DNA of 64,000 nt from Micromonospora sp. WMMD1120 (GCF_029626235.1 NZ_JARUBO010000005.1:6668001-6732000), one strand, 5' to 3'. Counted from the stretch's first letter, positions 1 through 9,522 are shown. The notes: generated from the sequence alone by a model not told the origin. A program made the numbers and translations.

Positions 1-1235
1 CCGGGCACCGCGCAGGTCACCGTCAACGTCTGCCCACTGGCCAGGATGACGGCGAAGTAGTCCCGGTCACTGCCACTCTTCATGTCTCCGGTGATGGTCA
101 ACGGATAGCCGAGAGCCCGCACGTCGTTGGCCTCGGCGCGTGAGTCGTTCGGCTCCCTCTCGGGGTAGCCGGACCCGCCGCCGGGCGGCGCAGTGCCGCA
201 GTCGGTCACCGGGGTGCCACTGTAGAGGCTGCTGCTGGGCACCCCGTTGGTCACGCTCTTCAGGTAGTAACCGCAGGTGGGGCGGTTGGCGAAATCGTAG
301 GTCTGACCGGTGGTCAGCTTCCAGATCTTGAAGTTGGCGTAGGTCAACGGCCGCCCCGGGGCGGCCACCTCAGGCTGGTGGTCGCCGAGCACCACGTACG
401 CGCTGGGCCCGGTGAGGGTGGCCAGGCCGTTGCGGTCGATGAAGAGCGAGGCGCCCTCCTCCACCCCGACACCCCACGCCCTGCCCCCGCTGCTGCGGCC
501 GTCCTGGACGGCACGAGCCACGAACGCCATGAGCCGACCCATCCGGTCCCGGGTGACGAAGTGCGAGTCGTTGATGGTGTTGGCGTAGTTCGGCCAGCGG
601 AACATCCCGGTGGTGAACGTCAACGAGGAGTCGTACGGGTCGTCGAGCGCGATGTCCGAGGTGGCGCTGCCGCCGCAGGCGTCGTACACGATGTCGCTGT
701 TGACGTGGTGCCCGGCGCTGCCGCCGCCGACGCCGCCACCCTTGGCCACCACCGACTCGACGGAGGCTTCCAGCGCGGTGCCCTTCCAGGCCACGTAGCG
801 GCACTGGTCACCGCCGGCGAAGTACACGAACTCGGCGTTGCGGACGTCGGTGTTGACCTGACTGTTGTTACCGTCGCTGGCCGCGGTGAGGGTGAGGGTG
901 GTGCATGAGTTGACCCCGCTCAGGCCGCTGATCACGTCGCATTCCGGGGTGCCGCTTCCAGAGCCGGCGATGACGACGACGTCGATGGAGCCGGAACCGC
1001 CGCGGATCGCGCCGATCGCCTTGTTCATGGTCGCGGTGATGATGCCGCCCGAGCCGTTCATGGTGAACGCGGGCCCGGACCAACCGGCCCGGCTGACGTC
1101 CGCCGAGCTGCCCTGCCGGACCCGGGTGACCTGGGCTTGCGCCGCGGTCACCCCGATCGGGGCCAGGGTCAGCACTGTCACCGTGGCGGTGAGCACCGCG
1201 AGCCGGACGCGGATGGGATTGGGGTGTTGGAACAT
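1..1235 (-). CDS. Secreted cyanophycinase-like S51 peptidase with C-terminal PPC domain (3' end outside window)
   Basis: An N-terminal signal peptide (hydrophobic residues about 10-34, ending near AQA) is followed by a cyanophycinase-like fold. The nucleophile elbow reads GGGSAGHH with the presumed Ser at about 173, preceded by an FAGGDQ strand as in the next gene. After about residue 365 a Gly-rich linker leads into EPNDS...GDMKSGSDRDYF, typical of a bacterial pre-peptidase C-terminal (PPC) domain, which runs off the window. The start is ATG with GGAGG seven bases upstream. Family members are serine peptidases or hydrolases; the substrate is not known, and cyanophycin itself is only the name-giving substrate. 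Same orientation as a second S51 gene, so the pair may be a duplication. Confidence 0.8.
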   Translation of the reverse strand, partial: MFQHPNPIRVRLAVLTATVTVLTLAPIGVTAAQAQVTRVRQGSSADVSRAGWSGPAFTMNGSGGIITATMNKAIGAIRGGSGSIDVVVIAGSGSGTPECDVISGLSGVNSCTTLTLTAASDGNNSQVNTDVRNAEFVYFAGGDQCRYVAWKGTALEASVESVVAKGGGVGGGSAGHHVNSDIVYDACGGSATSDIALDDPYDSSLTFTTGMFRWPNYANTINDSHFVTRDRMGRLMAFVARAVQDGRSSGGRAWGVGVEEGASLFIDRNGLATLTGPSAYVVLGDHQPEVAAPGRPLTYANFKIWKLTTGQTYDFANRPTCGYYLKSVTNGVPSSSLYSGTPVTDCGTAPPGGGSGYPEREPNDSRAEANDVRALGYPLTITGDMKSGSDRDYFAVILASGQTLTVTCAVP

Positions 1236-1420
1236 GGGCACCTCCGAGGGGCCACGAAACGATGAAACAGAAATTACATCCATCGCCGTCATTGCTCAAT
1301 AAGTATGTTCTGTTACACCGCCGTCGACCGCTGCGCCGACAGACCGGGCGGCCGGGGTGGTGGCGCACGCCGTCGCCCCGAGGCACCTGGATGCCCCGGG
1401 GTCCGGCGAGCCGGCACGGG

Positions 1421-2674
1421 TCAGGCCGCGCCGATACCGACCACCACGCCGGTGAACGAGGTGACGTCACCGGCCCGCCAGCCGGCGAGGTCCCTGCCAC
1501 GGGCCAACCGCGCCTCGAACCGCGGACTGTTCTCGTACGAGGTGCCGGAGACCGAATCACAGTCCCGGTTGGCGACCAGGCCCTCGGCCAGGCCGACCAT
1601 CTCGTAGTTGTAGAAGACGTCGTCCGACGCTGCGACGGGGCAGGGGCCGGCGGCGGCACGCACCGGCTGCTTGCCGGGCGCGACGACCGGCTGCCAGCGC
1701 TCGGCCCGGTACCGGTCGCCCGTGGTCAGCCGGCTCCACCGAACCCCTTCGATCCCCCAGACCCGCGTGTCGGTCACCCGGGACCGGCGCAGGTCGAGCA
1801 CGCTCACCCCACGCGCGCCCAGCACCCGCAGCGACAGGTGCCGGGTGCCGACGCCGGTCACCTCCAGCGCGGTGTCCTCGTCCAGCCCGAAGACCCGCCG
1901 GTGTCCGGTGTCCGCCGCCAACCGGATCGACCGCGCCTCCCGGCCCCGACGGGAGAAGTGGGTGTCGAGCAGACCCTCGGTGAAGAACCCGAAGCCGCCC
2001 CGGGGCAGGTAGGCGAGGACGCTCGGGTCGTCGAAGTAACCGGGCCGGGACCCATCGCGCAGGCCCGGCTCGGTCGACCCGCCAGTGATCATGTCTCGAC
2101 CGGCCATGATCTGCGCTCCCGCGCTGGTACCGGCCACCACCGCGCCGCCCCGCAGCTTGCGCCGCACCGCGGCGAGCGCCGCGGTGTCCCGCTGCGCCTC
2201 TCCCCGGGTCATGGTGGTGACGTAGCGGTACTGGTCGCCGCCGCCGAAGAAGAAGCCGGTCATCGAGTTGATCTGCTCGACCACGACCGGATCCTCGGCC
2301 GCCCCGGGCCGGTCCAGGTCGATCGGGATCCACTGCGCGTCGGCGACCCCGTACGAGCGGAACAGGGTGGCGTAGTAGTCGCCGTTGCAGACGCTGTTGT
2401 TGCAGTTCCCGGTGTTCGCGTCCGGGTCCTCGGCCGGCACCGGCGCCGCCGCGGTGAAGATCCCGATCCGGGCCTTGCCGGTGCCGCCGGCCAGTCGGAC
2501 GATGTCGCCGTAGATCGCGGCGTTGTCGTCGGCGAGCCCGCCACCGACCAGCACCAGACTTCCACCGTGGGTGCCGTGTGGGTGGGCCGAGGCCGGCACC
2601 GAGGCCAGCGGAACGCTCAGCGCGACCGCCAGACATGCGCTGAGCGACACTGTCGACAGGTGTTTCAAGGGCAT
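1421..2674 (-). CDS. Secreted cyanophycinase-like S51 peptidase
   Basis: A 417-residue protein with a signal peptide (residues about 8-30, cut near ASA-HP). It then shows the S51 pattern: an LVGGG strand near 43, FFFGGGDQYR near 141-150, and the elbow GTSAGAQ with Ser184 as nucleophile. Length and order match exported cyanophycinases, Ser-dependent peptidases related to dipeptidase E. It probably hydrolyses an extracellular peptide or polymer. It lies 185 bp upstream of the other S51 gene on the same strand, but its elbow (GTSAG rather than GGGSAG) is more canonical. Confidence 0.85.
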   Translation of the reverse strand: MPLKHLSTVSLSACLAVALSVPLASVPASAHPHGTHGGSLVLVGGGLADDNAAIYGDIVRLAGGTGKARIGIFTAAAPVPAEDPDANTGNCNNSVCNGDYYATLFRSYGVADAQWIPIDLDRPGAAEDPVVVEQINSMTGFFFGGGDQYRYVTTMTRGEAQRDTAALAAVRRKLRGGAVVAGTSAGAQIMAGRDMITGGSTEPGLRDGSRPGYFDDPSVLAYLPRGGFGFFTEGLLDTHFSRRGREARSIRLAADTGHRRVFGLDEDTALEVTGVGTRHLSLRVLGARGVSVLDLRRSRVTDTRVWGIEGVRWSRLTTGDRYRAERWQPVVAPGKQPVRAAAGPCPVAASDDVFYNYEMVGLAEGLVANRDCDSVSGTSYENSPRFEARLARGRDLAGWRAGDVTSFTGVVVGIGAA

Positions 2675-2986
2675 GACCGCTCCTCACTGGAACCGTGAGG
2701 GCGGGCCGATCAGAAGCATACGACAACGCCGTGTCGGCCGGCGGTGTTGACCGGATCAGCACCACCTGTCGAATCGATGCTGACAAGTCGTGGCCAACCA
2801 GGCCCCGACGGCGTCCCCGGCCTCACCGCCCGGTACGACTGACTGCCCACCAACCCGCCGTCCCGGTTGGCCGGCACGGGCCGTTGACCACGCGGGAGAA
2901 GAGCACCATGGACACGAACTTCCGCAAGGGCACCCAGCCGCCATGGGTTCGGTGGCCGCTTGGCCCCGGACGGCGCCGCGCCCGGG
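2675..2986. other. Intergenic stretch, no supported gene
   Basis: About 310 bp between the end of the LURP-one-like gene and the start of the S51 gene, both on the minus strand. It should hold the promoter of the S51 gene. Open frames here lack ribosome sites and recognisable protein features. I see no convincing repeat or terminator. Confidence 0.5.
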
Positions 2987-3484
2987 TCAGTCCTCGTCGT
3001 CCTTCTTCTTGTCCCGGTTCATGGCCAGGTCGAGCGCGAGGACGCTACCGATGATGAGCAGCGGGTCGACGCCGGCGGTGACCCGCACGGCATAGGTGTC
3101 CCGGATCGACAACCACCGCTTGGAGACCGCCGCCACCTCGGTGCCGTCGCGCTCGATCACGTACTCGTGGTCGAGCAGGTTGCCCTTCATCTCCAGGTCG
3201 TCGGGGCCGGGCACGTCGATGGTGAACCTGTCCCGGAACGGCGTGAGCAGCTTCTTGCGGACCTCCGCCGCCTTCTCGCCGCCGATTCGGATCTCGTACG
3301 TGGGACGCAACGCCACCAGGTGCCGGTGCACCGTGGCGACCTCCTGGCCGGAGGCGTCCTCGATGACGACCCTGTTGCGGACGCTGAGCACCTTGCCGTC
3401 GACGTGGAAGACCTTGGTGCCGTGCTCGTCGAGCACGTCGAAGTCGTCGCCGATGGAGAAGAACCGCTCCCTGATGACAAACAT
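2987..3484 (-). CDS. LURP-one-related (LOR/Tubby-like) family protein
   Basis: A 165-residue protein beginning MFVIRERFFS. The fold signature is a run of short beta hairpins: DDFDV...G-KVFHVDGK, RNRVVIED, and later FTIDVPGPDDLEMKGN...EYVIERDG. The C-terminus has a hydrophobic stretch (PLLIIGSVLALDLAMN) and an acidic-lysine tail. Known members are cytosolic or membrane-associated beta-barrel proteins related to Tubby; bacterial roles are unknown. ATG is chosen because GGGGAGAA lies just upstream and family homology begins here, although the open frame extends further 5'. Confidence 0.75.
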   Translation of the reverse strand: MFVIRERFFSIGDDFDVLDEHGTKVFHVDGKVLSVRNRVVIEDASGQEVATVHRHLVALRPTYEIRIGGEKAAEVRKKLLTPFRDRFTIDVPGPDDLEMKGNLLDHEYVIERDGTEVAAVSKRWLSIRDTYAVRVTAGVDPLLIIGSVLALDLAMNRDKKKDDED

Positions 3485-3665
3485 CAGTCGATTCTCCCCG
3501 ACCACACCCGGAACCGCCGGCCGCGTGTTTGCCGTTCTGCCCGGCGGCGGCCGAACTCCTCGGCCGCGCTGCGGACCGTGACCAGGATCGGCGCGCTGGC
3601 ACCGGCGCCACCCGTGACGAGTCATCAGGGTGGATGCCGGCGCAGCCGCGACGGCCCCGCGACGA

Positions 3666-3887
3666 TCAGCTCGTCCGGCCGGCGCCCACCTTCCGCACCC
3701 CGCCGCTCGCGCCCGAGCGGGTGAGCAGGAACGCGCCGCCACCGACGAGGACGGCGCCGAGCACCAGCCCGATGGTGTCGCCCTGGGACAACGCGGTGAA
3801 CAACATCAGGAGACCGAAGATGACTGCCACGCCACCGGACAGTCGCATGAGGTATCGACCGATCGACCTGCTTCGCTCATTCGCCAT
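3666..3887 (-). CDS. Small two-helix membrane protein
   Basis: A 73-residue protein with a basic N-terminus (MANERSRSIGRYLMR), two predicted membrane segments (about residues 18-35 and 40-57) and a Gly-rich tail. An upstream ATG at 3899 would add four residues. Its 5' end overlaps the end of the binding-protein gene on the same strand by about 80 bases, which is unusual; either the overlap is real or one boundary is wrong. Function unknown. Confidence 0.5.
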   Translation of the reverse strand: MANERSRSIGRYLMRLSGGVAVIFGLLMLFTALSQGDTIGLVLGAVLVGGGAFLLTRSGASGGVRKVGAGRTS

Positions 3888-4846
3888 GGCCCGTTCCATT
3901 CCCGACGTGCGCGCTCCACAAACGCCGGACGCCGCTGGGCCGTCACACCGGTGGGGACTGGGAGTTCCATGCGGGCGCGGGAGTCGGGGCGGCCGGCGAG
4001 GATCGCGGCGAGGATCTCCGCGCCGTCGACGACCCTCGGGCCGGGGCGGTTGAAGTAGGCGGGCCCGTCGACCACCCACACCTGCCCGTCGCGCACCGCG
4101 GGCAGGTCAGCCCACCCGGGTTGCGTGGTCGCCACGGACAGCTCGTCGATGGTTCGCTCGGGTGTGAACCCGCACGGCCCGAACACCAGCACGTCCGGGG
4201 CCAGGTCCGCGACCACCGACCACCGGTGCGGGATGCTGTGCGCGCCCGGCCCGAGCAGCAGGGACTGCCCGCCCGCGTAGCCGATCTGCTCCGGCACCCA
4301 GTGCCCGCCGGGCATCAACGGGTCCAGCCACTCGACGAACAACACCCTCGGCGCGCCGTCGACCGGCCCGGGCAGGGCGGCGAGGCGACGCTCGCCGTCG
4401 GCGCGGATCTCCGCTGCCCTCTCCTCGGCGCCGGTCAGCGCGGCCACGGCATCGACGGTGTCGAAGATCCCGCCGATGGTCCTTGCCTCCAGGGAGAGCA
4501 CCTTGACATCAAGGTCCATCAGTCGGACGGCGTCGTTGACCCGGGCGTAGGAGACCGCACACACGTCGCACAGATCCTGGGTCAGGATCAGATCCGGCTT
4601 CAGCTCCTCCAGCACCGCGACGTCGAGTTGGTACAACGACGACCCCCGGTGCGCGTCGCCGGCGATCGCCGCCGAGATCTCCCGGCTCGTCAACGCCTCC
4701 GGCAGCGACGTCGCGGTCACCGCCGGGACGTCGGCCAGCTCCCCCGGCGGCCAGTCGCACTCATGGGTACGGCCGACCAGATGGCCGGTCAGGCCGAGCA
4801 TGGCCACGATGTCCGTGGCTGCCGGCAGCAGGGAGACGATGCGCAC
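3806..4846 (-). CDS. BtuF-like periplasmic-binding-fold protein (cobalamin/metal-chelate binding type)
   Basis: A 346-residue protein starting at a GTG (VRIVSLLPAATDIVAMLG). It has the class III binding-protein layout: N-lobe opening with the SLLPAATD motif, a middle helix, then SLEARTIGGIFDTVDAVA and C-lobe VLFVEWLDPLMPGGHWVPEQI. It lacks a signal peptide and lipobox, unlike transport-linked BtuF. This variant is common in actinobacteria as a cytosolic protein, so it may sense or handle a corrinoid rather than feed a transporter. No BtuC or BtuD lies next to it. The C-terminus overlaps the small membrane-protein gene. Confidence 0.75.
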   Translation of the reverse strand: MRIVSLLPAATDIVAMLGLTGHLVGRTHECDWPPGELADVPAVTATSLPEALTSREISAAIAGDAHRGSSLYQLDVAVLEELKPDLILTQDLCDVCAVSYARVNDAVRLMDLDVKVLSLEARTIGGIFDTVDAVAALTGAEERAAEIRADGERRLAALPGPVDGAPRVLFVEWLDPLMPGGHWVPEQIGYAGGQSLLLGPGAHSIPHRWSVVADLAPDVLVFGPCGFTPERTIDELSVATTQPGWADLPAVRDGQVWVVDGPAYFNRPGPRVVDGAEILAAILAGRPDSRARMELPVPTGVTAQRRPAFVERARREWNGPWRMSEAGRSVDTSCDCPVAWQSSSVS

Positions 4847-4910
4847 ACCCGTGTGCCTACCAGGCACTACCGGGCGGCGTCCACTCCGCACGACGGGCGA
4901 CGGCAGCGGG

Positions 4911-5690
4911 CTACTCGGGCGGCTCGGCCAGCCGCTGCATCCGGTTCCAACCGGACCAGCCACGCTCGCGCATCAGCTCACGCAGCCGCCGCACCCGCGG
5001 GTCGGACTCGACGGCGAGCGCGTCGATCAGGTCGTGCGGGAGATGGTCGTCATCCTCCCCGTCGGGCATGACCTCGCCGGCGGCGTGTGCCTGCTCCGCC
5101 AGGCAGGCCATGATGTCGGCGGCCTCCGCCAGCCGCGGGTCGTCCTCCTCGTCACCGTCGAAGATCTCCGAGAGCACCCGGTAGAGCCGGACGACGGTCG
5201 GATCGTCGAGCGCGGCCATCTTGCTGGGCATCCACTGCGCGATCTGGTCCGGCCAGCGCGCCGCGACCAATATCCACCCGTCCCGTTCGGCCTCCACCAT
5301 CCGCTGCGACGCCCCGACGGCCCGCAGCCGGTCGAGATAGGCGACGACCTCCTGCGGAAGCGCCAGGCCGTGCCCGGCGGTCAGCCGCGCGATGTGCGAG
5401 CGGCTGGTCTCCAGCCGTTGGATCTCCGCGCGCAGCTGGCCGTCGATGGTCCGGATCGCCTCGGCAAAGGCTGGTGGGTCGGCTTCGAGCATCCGACTGA
5501 TCTGCGACAGCGGCACGCCGGCGTCGGCGAGCGTGCGGATCTTGATGAGGGACACGACAGCCGTCGCGCCGTACCGCCGGTAGCCCGACGCGTCCCGATC
5601 CGGCTCGGGCAGGAGTCCGACCTGGTGGTAGTGCCGGACCGCCCGAACCGTGACACCGGCGTAGGCGGCCAGTTGACTGATCGTCAGCAT
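4911..5690 (-). CDS. MerR-family transcriptional regulator
   Basis: A 259-residue protein. Residues 1-70 form the MerR winged helix (LTISQLAAYAGVTVRAVRHY, then GYRRYG), followed by a coiled dimer helix around residues 75-115 and a long effector domain of about 140 residues. There are no obvious metal-binding Cys residues, so a drug or small-molecule sensor is more likely than a metal sensor. It lies 45 bp downstream of the DrrAB-type exporter genes on the same strand, suggesting it controls the exporter. Confidence 0.85.
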   Translation of the reverse strand: MLTISQLAAYAGVTVRAVRHYHQVGLLPEPDRDASGYRRYGATAVVSLIKIRTLADAGVPLSQISRMLEADPPAFAEAIRTIDGQLRAEIQRLETSRSHIARLTAGHGLALPQEVVAYLDRLRAVGASQRMVEAERDGWILVAARWPDQIAQWMPSKMAALDDPTVVRLYRVLSEIFDGDEEDDPRLAEAADIMACLAEQAHAAGEVMPDGEDDDHLPHDLIDALAVESDPRVRRLRELMRERGWSGWNRMQRLAEPPE

Positions 5691-5735
5691 GCTCCGATCC
5701 TGCCCCCTGTCTTGCCCGGTCAGGGCGATACCGGC

Positions 5736-6497
5736 TCAGGAGACCTTGCGCCGGTAGGTGAGGCCGGCGAACAGGTAGGCCAGGACGAGGATGCCGACGC
5801 ACCAGGCGAGGGCGGTCCAGATGTCGGCGTCGACCGGCTGCTGGGCGAACAGGTCCCGGATCGCGTTGACGATCGAGGTCACCGGCTGATGCTCGGCGAA
5901 GGCGCGCACCGGGCCGGGCATCGACCCGGTGGGCACGAAGGCGGAGCTGACGAACGGCAGGAAGATGAGCGGATAGGAGAACGCGCCCGCGCCGTCCGGC
6001 GTCTTCGCGGTGAGGCCGGGAATCACGGCGACCCACGTCAGGGCCAGGGTGAGGAGGGTCAGGATGCCGGCGACGGCGAGCCACCCTCCCACGTTCGCCC
6101 CCGTGCGAAAGCCCATGATCAGGCCGACGCCGATGACGACCACGAGCGAAACCAGGTTCGCGACCAGCGAGGTCAGCACGTGCGCCCACAGCACCGACGA
6201 GCGGGCGATCGGCATGGACTGGAAACGCTCGAAGATGCCGCCCTTCATGTCCAGGAAGAGCCGGAAGGCCGTGTACGAGATGCCCGAGGCGATCGTGATG
6301 ATCAGGATGCCGGGCAGCAGGTAGTTGACGTACGAGTCGGAGCCGGTCTCGATCGCGCCGCCGAAGACGTAGACGAACAGCAGCATGAACGCGATCGGCA
6401 TGATCGCGGTGGTGATGATGGTGTCCGGGCTGCGGGCGATGTGCCGCAGCGAACGCCCCAGGAGAACCATGGTGTCGCCGAGAAAGTGTTTGTTCAT
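5736..6497 (-). CDS. ABC-2 type exporter permease (DrrB-like)
   Basis: A 253-residue protein with six predicted membrane helices. Family marks include the early cytoplasmic segment SLRHIARSPDTIITT, the GGIFERFQSMPIARSS amphipathic segment, and FLPFVSSAFVPTGSMP before the last helices. DrrB-type permeases pair with a DrrA ATPase to export hydrophobic drugs. The start codon shares one base with the ATPase stop (TGATG), giving translational coupling. A substrate cannot be read from sequence. Confidence 0.88.
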   Translation of the reverse strand: MNKHFLGDTMVLLGRSLRHIARSPDTIITTAIMPIAFMLLFVYVFGGAIETGSDSYVNYLLPGILIITIASGISYTAFRLFLDMKGGIFERFQSMPIARSSVLWAHVLTSLVANLVSLVVVIGVGLIMGFRTGANVGGWLAVAGILTLLTLALTWVAVIPGLTAKTPDGAGAFSYPLIFLPFVSSAFVPTGSMPGPVRAFAEHQPVTSIVNAIRDLFAQQPVDADIWTALAWCVGILVLAYLFAGLTYRRKVS

Positions 6498-7303
6498 CAC
6501 TGTTCCTTGTCCGTGCGGGCGCCGACGAGGGTGAGGAAGACGTCCTCGAGGCTGGGCTGCTTCTCGACGTACTCGACTTTCGCAGGCGGGAGAAGTTTCT
6601 TCAGCTCGCTGAGGGTGCCGTTCACGATGATCCGCCCCTCGTGCAGGATCGCGATCCGGTCGGCGAGGTGTTCGGCCTCGTCGAGGTACTGGGTGGTCAG
6701 CAGCACCGTCGTACCGCCCTTGGCCAGTTCCTTCACGGCCTGCCACACCTCGATGCGCGCCTGCGGGTCAAGTCCGGTCGTCGGCTCGTCGAGGAAGACG
6801 ACCGGCGGGTTCCCGATGAGGCTCATCGCGATGTCCAGACGGCGGCGCATGCCTCCGGAGTACGTCGCCACCCTTCGGTTGCCCGCCTCGGTCAGCGAGA
6901 AGCGCCCCAGGAGGTCGTCCGCGACCGCGCGCGCGTCCCTGAGGTGCCGGAGCCTGGCGACCAGGACCAGGTTCTCCCGGCCGCTGAGCATCTCGTCGAC
7001 CGCCGCGAACTGACCGGTGAGGCTGATCGACTCACGGACGTCGGCGGCTTGGGTCTGCACATCGAAACCGTTGACCCGGGCAGTCCCCGCGTCGGCCTTG
7101 AGCAGCGTGGAGAGGATCTTCACGACGGTGGTCTTACCGGCCCCGTTCGAGCCGAGAAGGGCGAAGATGCTGCCCCGCGCCACGTCGATGTCCACCCCGC
7201 GCAGGACCGTCAACTGCTTGAACGACTTCTCCAGGCCGTGCACGCGGATCGCGGGTTCCTCGACCTGGGCTGGTGTTGGCGAATTACTCACGGCAGAGAG
7301 CAT
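6497..7303 (-). CDS. ABC exporter ATPase (DrrA-like)
   Basis: A 268-residue ATPase. Walker A is GSNGAGKTT, the Q-loop is in SLTGQFAAVDEMLSGRENL, the signature is YSGGMRRRLD, Walker B is VVFLDEPTTGLD, and the switch region is LLTTQYLDEAE (Gln in place of the usual H-loop neighbour, as in DrrA). The C-terminal extension of about 60 residues is DrrA-like. Start is ATG with a weak ribosome site; a GTG four codons later is an alternative. Forms one unit with the downstream permease and is probably controlled by the nearby MerR protein. Confidence 0.9.
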   Translation of the reverse strand: MLSAVSNSPTPAQVEEPAIRVHGLEKSFKQLTVLRGVDIDVARGSIFALLGSNGAGKTTVVKILSTLLKADAGTARVNGFDVQTQAADVRESISLTGQFAAVDEMLSGRENLVLVARLRHLRDARAVADDLLGRFSLTEAGNRRVATYSGGMRRRLDIAMSLIGNPPVVFLDEPTTGLDPQARIEVWQAVKELAKGGTTVLLTTQYLDEAEHLADRIAILHEGRIIVNGTLSELKKLLPPAKVEYVEKQPSLEDVFLTLVGARTDKEQ

Positions 7304-7326
7304 GAAGGGTTGACGCTGCGTCAGGG

Positions 7327-7533
7327 TCAAGCCCACGGCGTGGGAATCGGCTCCGTCTGCGGGAACACCACAGCCGCGAGCAGAGCCGCGATGATCATCA
7401 CCGCCCAACCTGCCGCGACACTGACACCGGTCGGTGTCGGTTGGCGGCCGGCCGGGGCCGACGGACTCGAATCGACAGTCACCACGCGCCTCCTGCGACG
7501 GTGAGGACCCGTGTCTCGTGCCCTAGTCGCCAT
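7327..7533 (-). CDS. Small single-pass membrane protein, hypothetical
   Basis: A 68-residue protein with an Arg-rich cytoplasmic N-terminus (RRRRR near residue 13), a Pro/Ser/Thr stretch and one membrane helix (about 40-58) ending in a short PIPTPWA tail. GGGAG sits five bases before the ATG, which supports the start. It lies directly upstream of the exporter ATPase on the same strand. No family recognised. Confidence 0.45.
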   Translation of the reverse strand: MATRARDTGPHRRRRRVVTVDSSPSAPAGRQPTPTGVSVAAGWAVMIIAALLAAVVFPQTEPIPTPWA

Positions 7534-7796
7534 GTCACTCCCGGGGGCGCGGCGCCGTCGATGGTTTTCACGCACGCGCTACGACCCGAGCCCAACTTTT
7601 GACGCCGCCGTGACGGCGACCGCTCGCGTGAACCGAATTGCGGCGGACCCGTCCGACGCCATCAGAGCACCGATCGATTCTCAATAGGCGTGAGGTTGGT
7701 CGCGATGCCGATGTCGGTGCGGCAGGGTAGGTTTATGACCGGTGTGCCGGGAAGGCTGGTCGGCAATGTTCTTGTCGTGCCTGGTTGAGGAGCTTC

Positions 7797-9113
7797 GTGT
7801 CCGGTACCCCTTCTCGTTCGCCTCGTTTCCTGTTCGGCCGTGGTAGCTGGCCAGAGACCCGCCGGATCGGTGACGTGTTGCGCACCGAAACCGTTGGCGG
7901 GGCGCTGCTGCTGGGCGCGGCAGTGCTGGCCCTGGTCTGGGCGAACTCTCCGTGGGCGTCGGCCTATCAGAAGCTGGGCGCGTTGCAGATCGGGCCGCAC
8001 GCGCTGCACCTGGACCTGACTCTCGCGCAGTGGGCTGCCGACGGCCTGCTGGCGATCTTCTTCTTCGTCGCCGGGCTGGAACTCAAGCGTGAGTTCGTCG
8101 CTGGCGACCTGCGCGACCCGCGTCGGGCGATCATGCCGGTCGCCGCGGCCCTGGGCGGCATGATCGCACCGGCACTGATCTACACGGCGATCAACGCGAA
8201 CACGGCCGGCGGGGCGTTGTCCGGGTGGGCGGTGCCGACCGCCACCGACATCGCCTTCGCGCTCGCCGTGCTCGGGGTCATCGCCACCCACCTGCCCGCA
8301 GCGCTGCGCACGTTCCTGTTGACGCTCGCCGTTGTCGACGACCTTCTCGCCATCGTCATCATCGCGGTGTTCTACACCAGTAGCCTGCACCTGCTGCCGC
8401 TGCTGGCCGCCCTGGTGCCGCTCGCCGGGTTCGCGGTGCTGGTGCAACGCCGGGTGCGGTCGTGGTGGTTGCTGCTCCCGCTGGCCGCCGCCACCTGGGC
8501 GCTGGTGCACGCCTCGGGGATCCACGCCACCGTCGCCGGCGTGTTGCTCGGGTTCATGGTGCCGGTGCTGCGTCGCGCCGAAGGCCCCGGGCCCGGCCTG
8601 GCGGAGCATTTCGAACACCGGTGGCGGCCACTGTCAGCCGGAGTGGCGGTGCCGGTTTTCGCGTTCTTCGCCGCCGGGGTGTCGCTGGCCGGCGCCGGCG
8701 GGCTCGGCGCGACAGTGCGGGACCCGGTGACCATCGGCATCGTCGCCGGTCTGGTTCTCGGCAAGTGTGTCGGCGTGCTCGGTGCGACGTGGCTGATGCA
8801 GCGGGTCACCCGCGCTTCCCTCGGCGACGAGGTGAGCTGGTGGGACGTGCTCGGGCTGTCGCTACTGGCCGGCATCGGGTTCACCGTGTCGCTGCTGATC
8901 GGCGAACTCGCGTTCGGCACCGGCAGCGAGAAGGACGAGCACGCCCGCATCGGCATCCTGGCCGGATCGCTGATCGCCGCGCTGCTGGCCACCGTGGTGC
9001 TGCGCGCCCGCAACCGCCACTACCGGCGGCTGTGCGCCGTGGAGGAGGCGGACGCGGACGCCGACGGCGTCCCCGACATCTACCAGCGGCAGGACTCCGA
9101 CGTACCGCGCTGA
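7797..9113 (+). CDS. nhaA: Na+/H+ antiporter NhaA
   Basis: A 438-residue membrane protein that extrudes Na+ in exchange for H+, supporting pH and salt homeostasis. Family marks: [10 protein letters not shown] in the first helix, GLELKREFV, the [12 protein letters not shown] segment, and the adjacent Asp pair in [11 protein letters not shown] that forms the ion site in E. coli NhaA. The C-terminus is extended by a short charged tail. The GTG start is chosen because AGGAG is placed four bases before it; the TTG twelve bases upstream lacks such a site. Convergent with the DUF1905 gene. Confidence 0.93.
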   Translation: MSGTPSRSPRFLFGRGSWPETRRIGDVLRTETVGGALLLGAAVLALVWANSPWASAYQKLGALQIGPHALHLDLTLAQWAADGLLAIFFFVAGLELKREFVAGDLRDPRRAIMPVAAALGGMIAPALIYTAINANTAGGALSGWAVPTATDIAFALAVLGVIATHLPAALRTFLLTLAVVDDLLAIVIIAVFYTSSLHLLPLLAALVPLAGFAVLVQRRVRSWWLLLPLAAATWALVHASGIHATVAGVLLGFMVPVLRRAEGPGPGLAEHFEHRWRPLSAGVAVPVFAFFAAGVSLAGAGGLGATVRDPVTIGIVAGLVLGKCVGVLGATWLMQRVTRASLGDEVSWWDVLGLSLLAGIGFTVSLLIGELAFGTGSEKDEHARIGILAGSLIAALLATVVLRARNRHYRRLCAVEEADADADGVPDIYQRQDSDVPR

Positions 9114-9240
9114 GCCTGGCGGGGCTCCCCTCCGTGGCGGCAGCGAGTACCCAGGACGGCGAGGGCACGGCGTGGTCGGCGGGCGGTCCCGTGACCCAGG
9201 GGCCGGCCAGCTGCACGGCGCGGCCCGAGCAGGCAGGTTC

Positions 9241-9522
9241 CTAATTCCGGCGTCGCGTCAGGTGTACGACCACCTCGTCGCCGTCGGTCTTGCCGATCGC
9301 CCTGCGCACCGCGCCGTTGATGGGCAACTTGTGCGTGCCGTCACCGAGCGCCATGAAGGCTCCCTCGAACGGCACGCCGTCCACGGTGCCGGCGACCTTG
9401 ACGAGGCCCCGGGTGCCGAAGATCTCGGCCGAGTCAGGCAGTTTGACGCAGGTCCAGGTGTCGCCCTCGCTGATCTTGCCCAGGGTGGCGGTGAAGGTGA
9501 TGTCGAGCGGTCCGAGAGCCAT
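9241..9522 (-). CDS. DUF1905 family protein
   Basis: A 93-residue all-beta protein with the DUF1905 pattern: FTATL at the start, [25 protein letters not shown], the [22 protein letters not shown] core and DEVVVHL at the end. The function of this family is unknown; members are often next to or fused with YdeI-type proteins. GGAAGGA lies upstream of the ATG. It follows the small membrane gene on the same strand by about 40 bases, so the two may be co-transcribed under the TetR operator. Confidence 0.8.
   Translation of the reverse strand: MALGPLDITFTATLGKISEGDTWTCVKLPDSAEIFGTRGLVKVAGTVDGVPFEGAFMALGDGTHKLPINGAVRRAIGKTDGDEVVVHLTRRRN

Noticed and set aside
3806..4846. Cobalamin uptake operon
   Set aside because: No BtuC permease or BtuD ATPase is adjacent and the binding protein lacks an export signal. 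The nearby ABC genes are a DrrAB-type exporter.
4800..7013. Long plus-strand open frame of 737 codons
   Set aside because: It lies opposite the MerR and ABC exporter genes and has the Arg/Pro/Gly/His-rich composition of an antisense frame in GC-rich DNA. The minus-strand genes have clear motifs.
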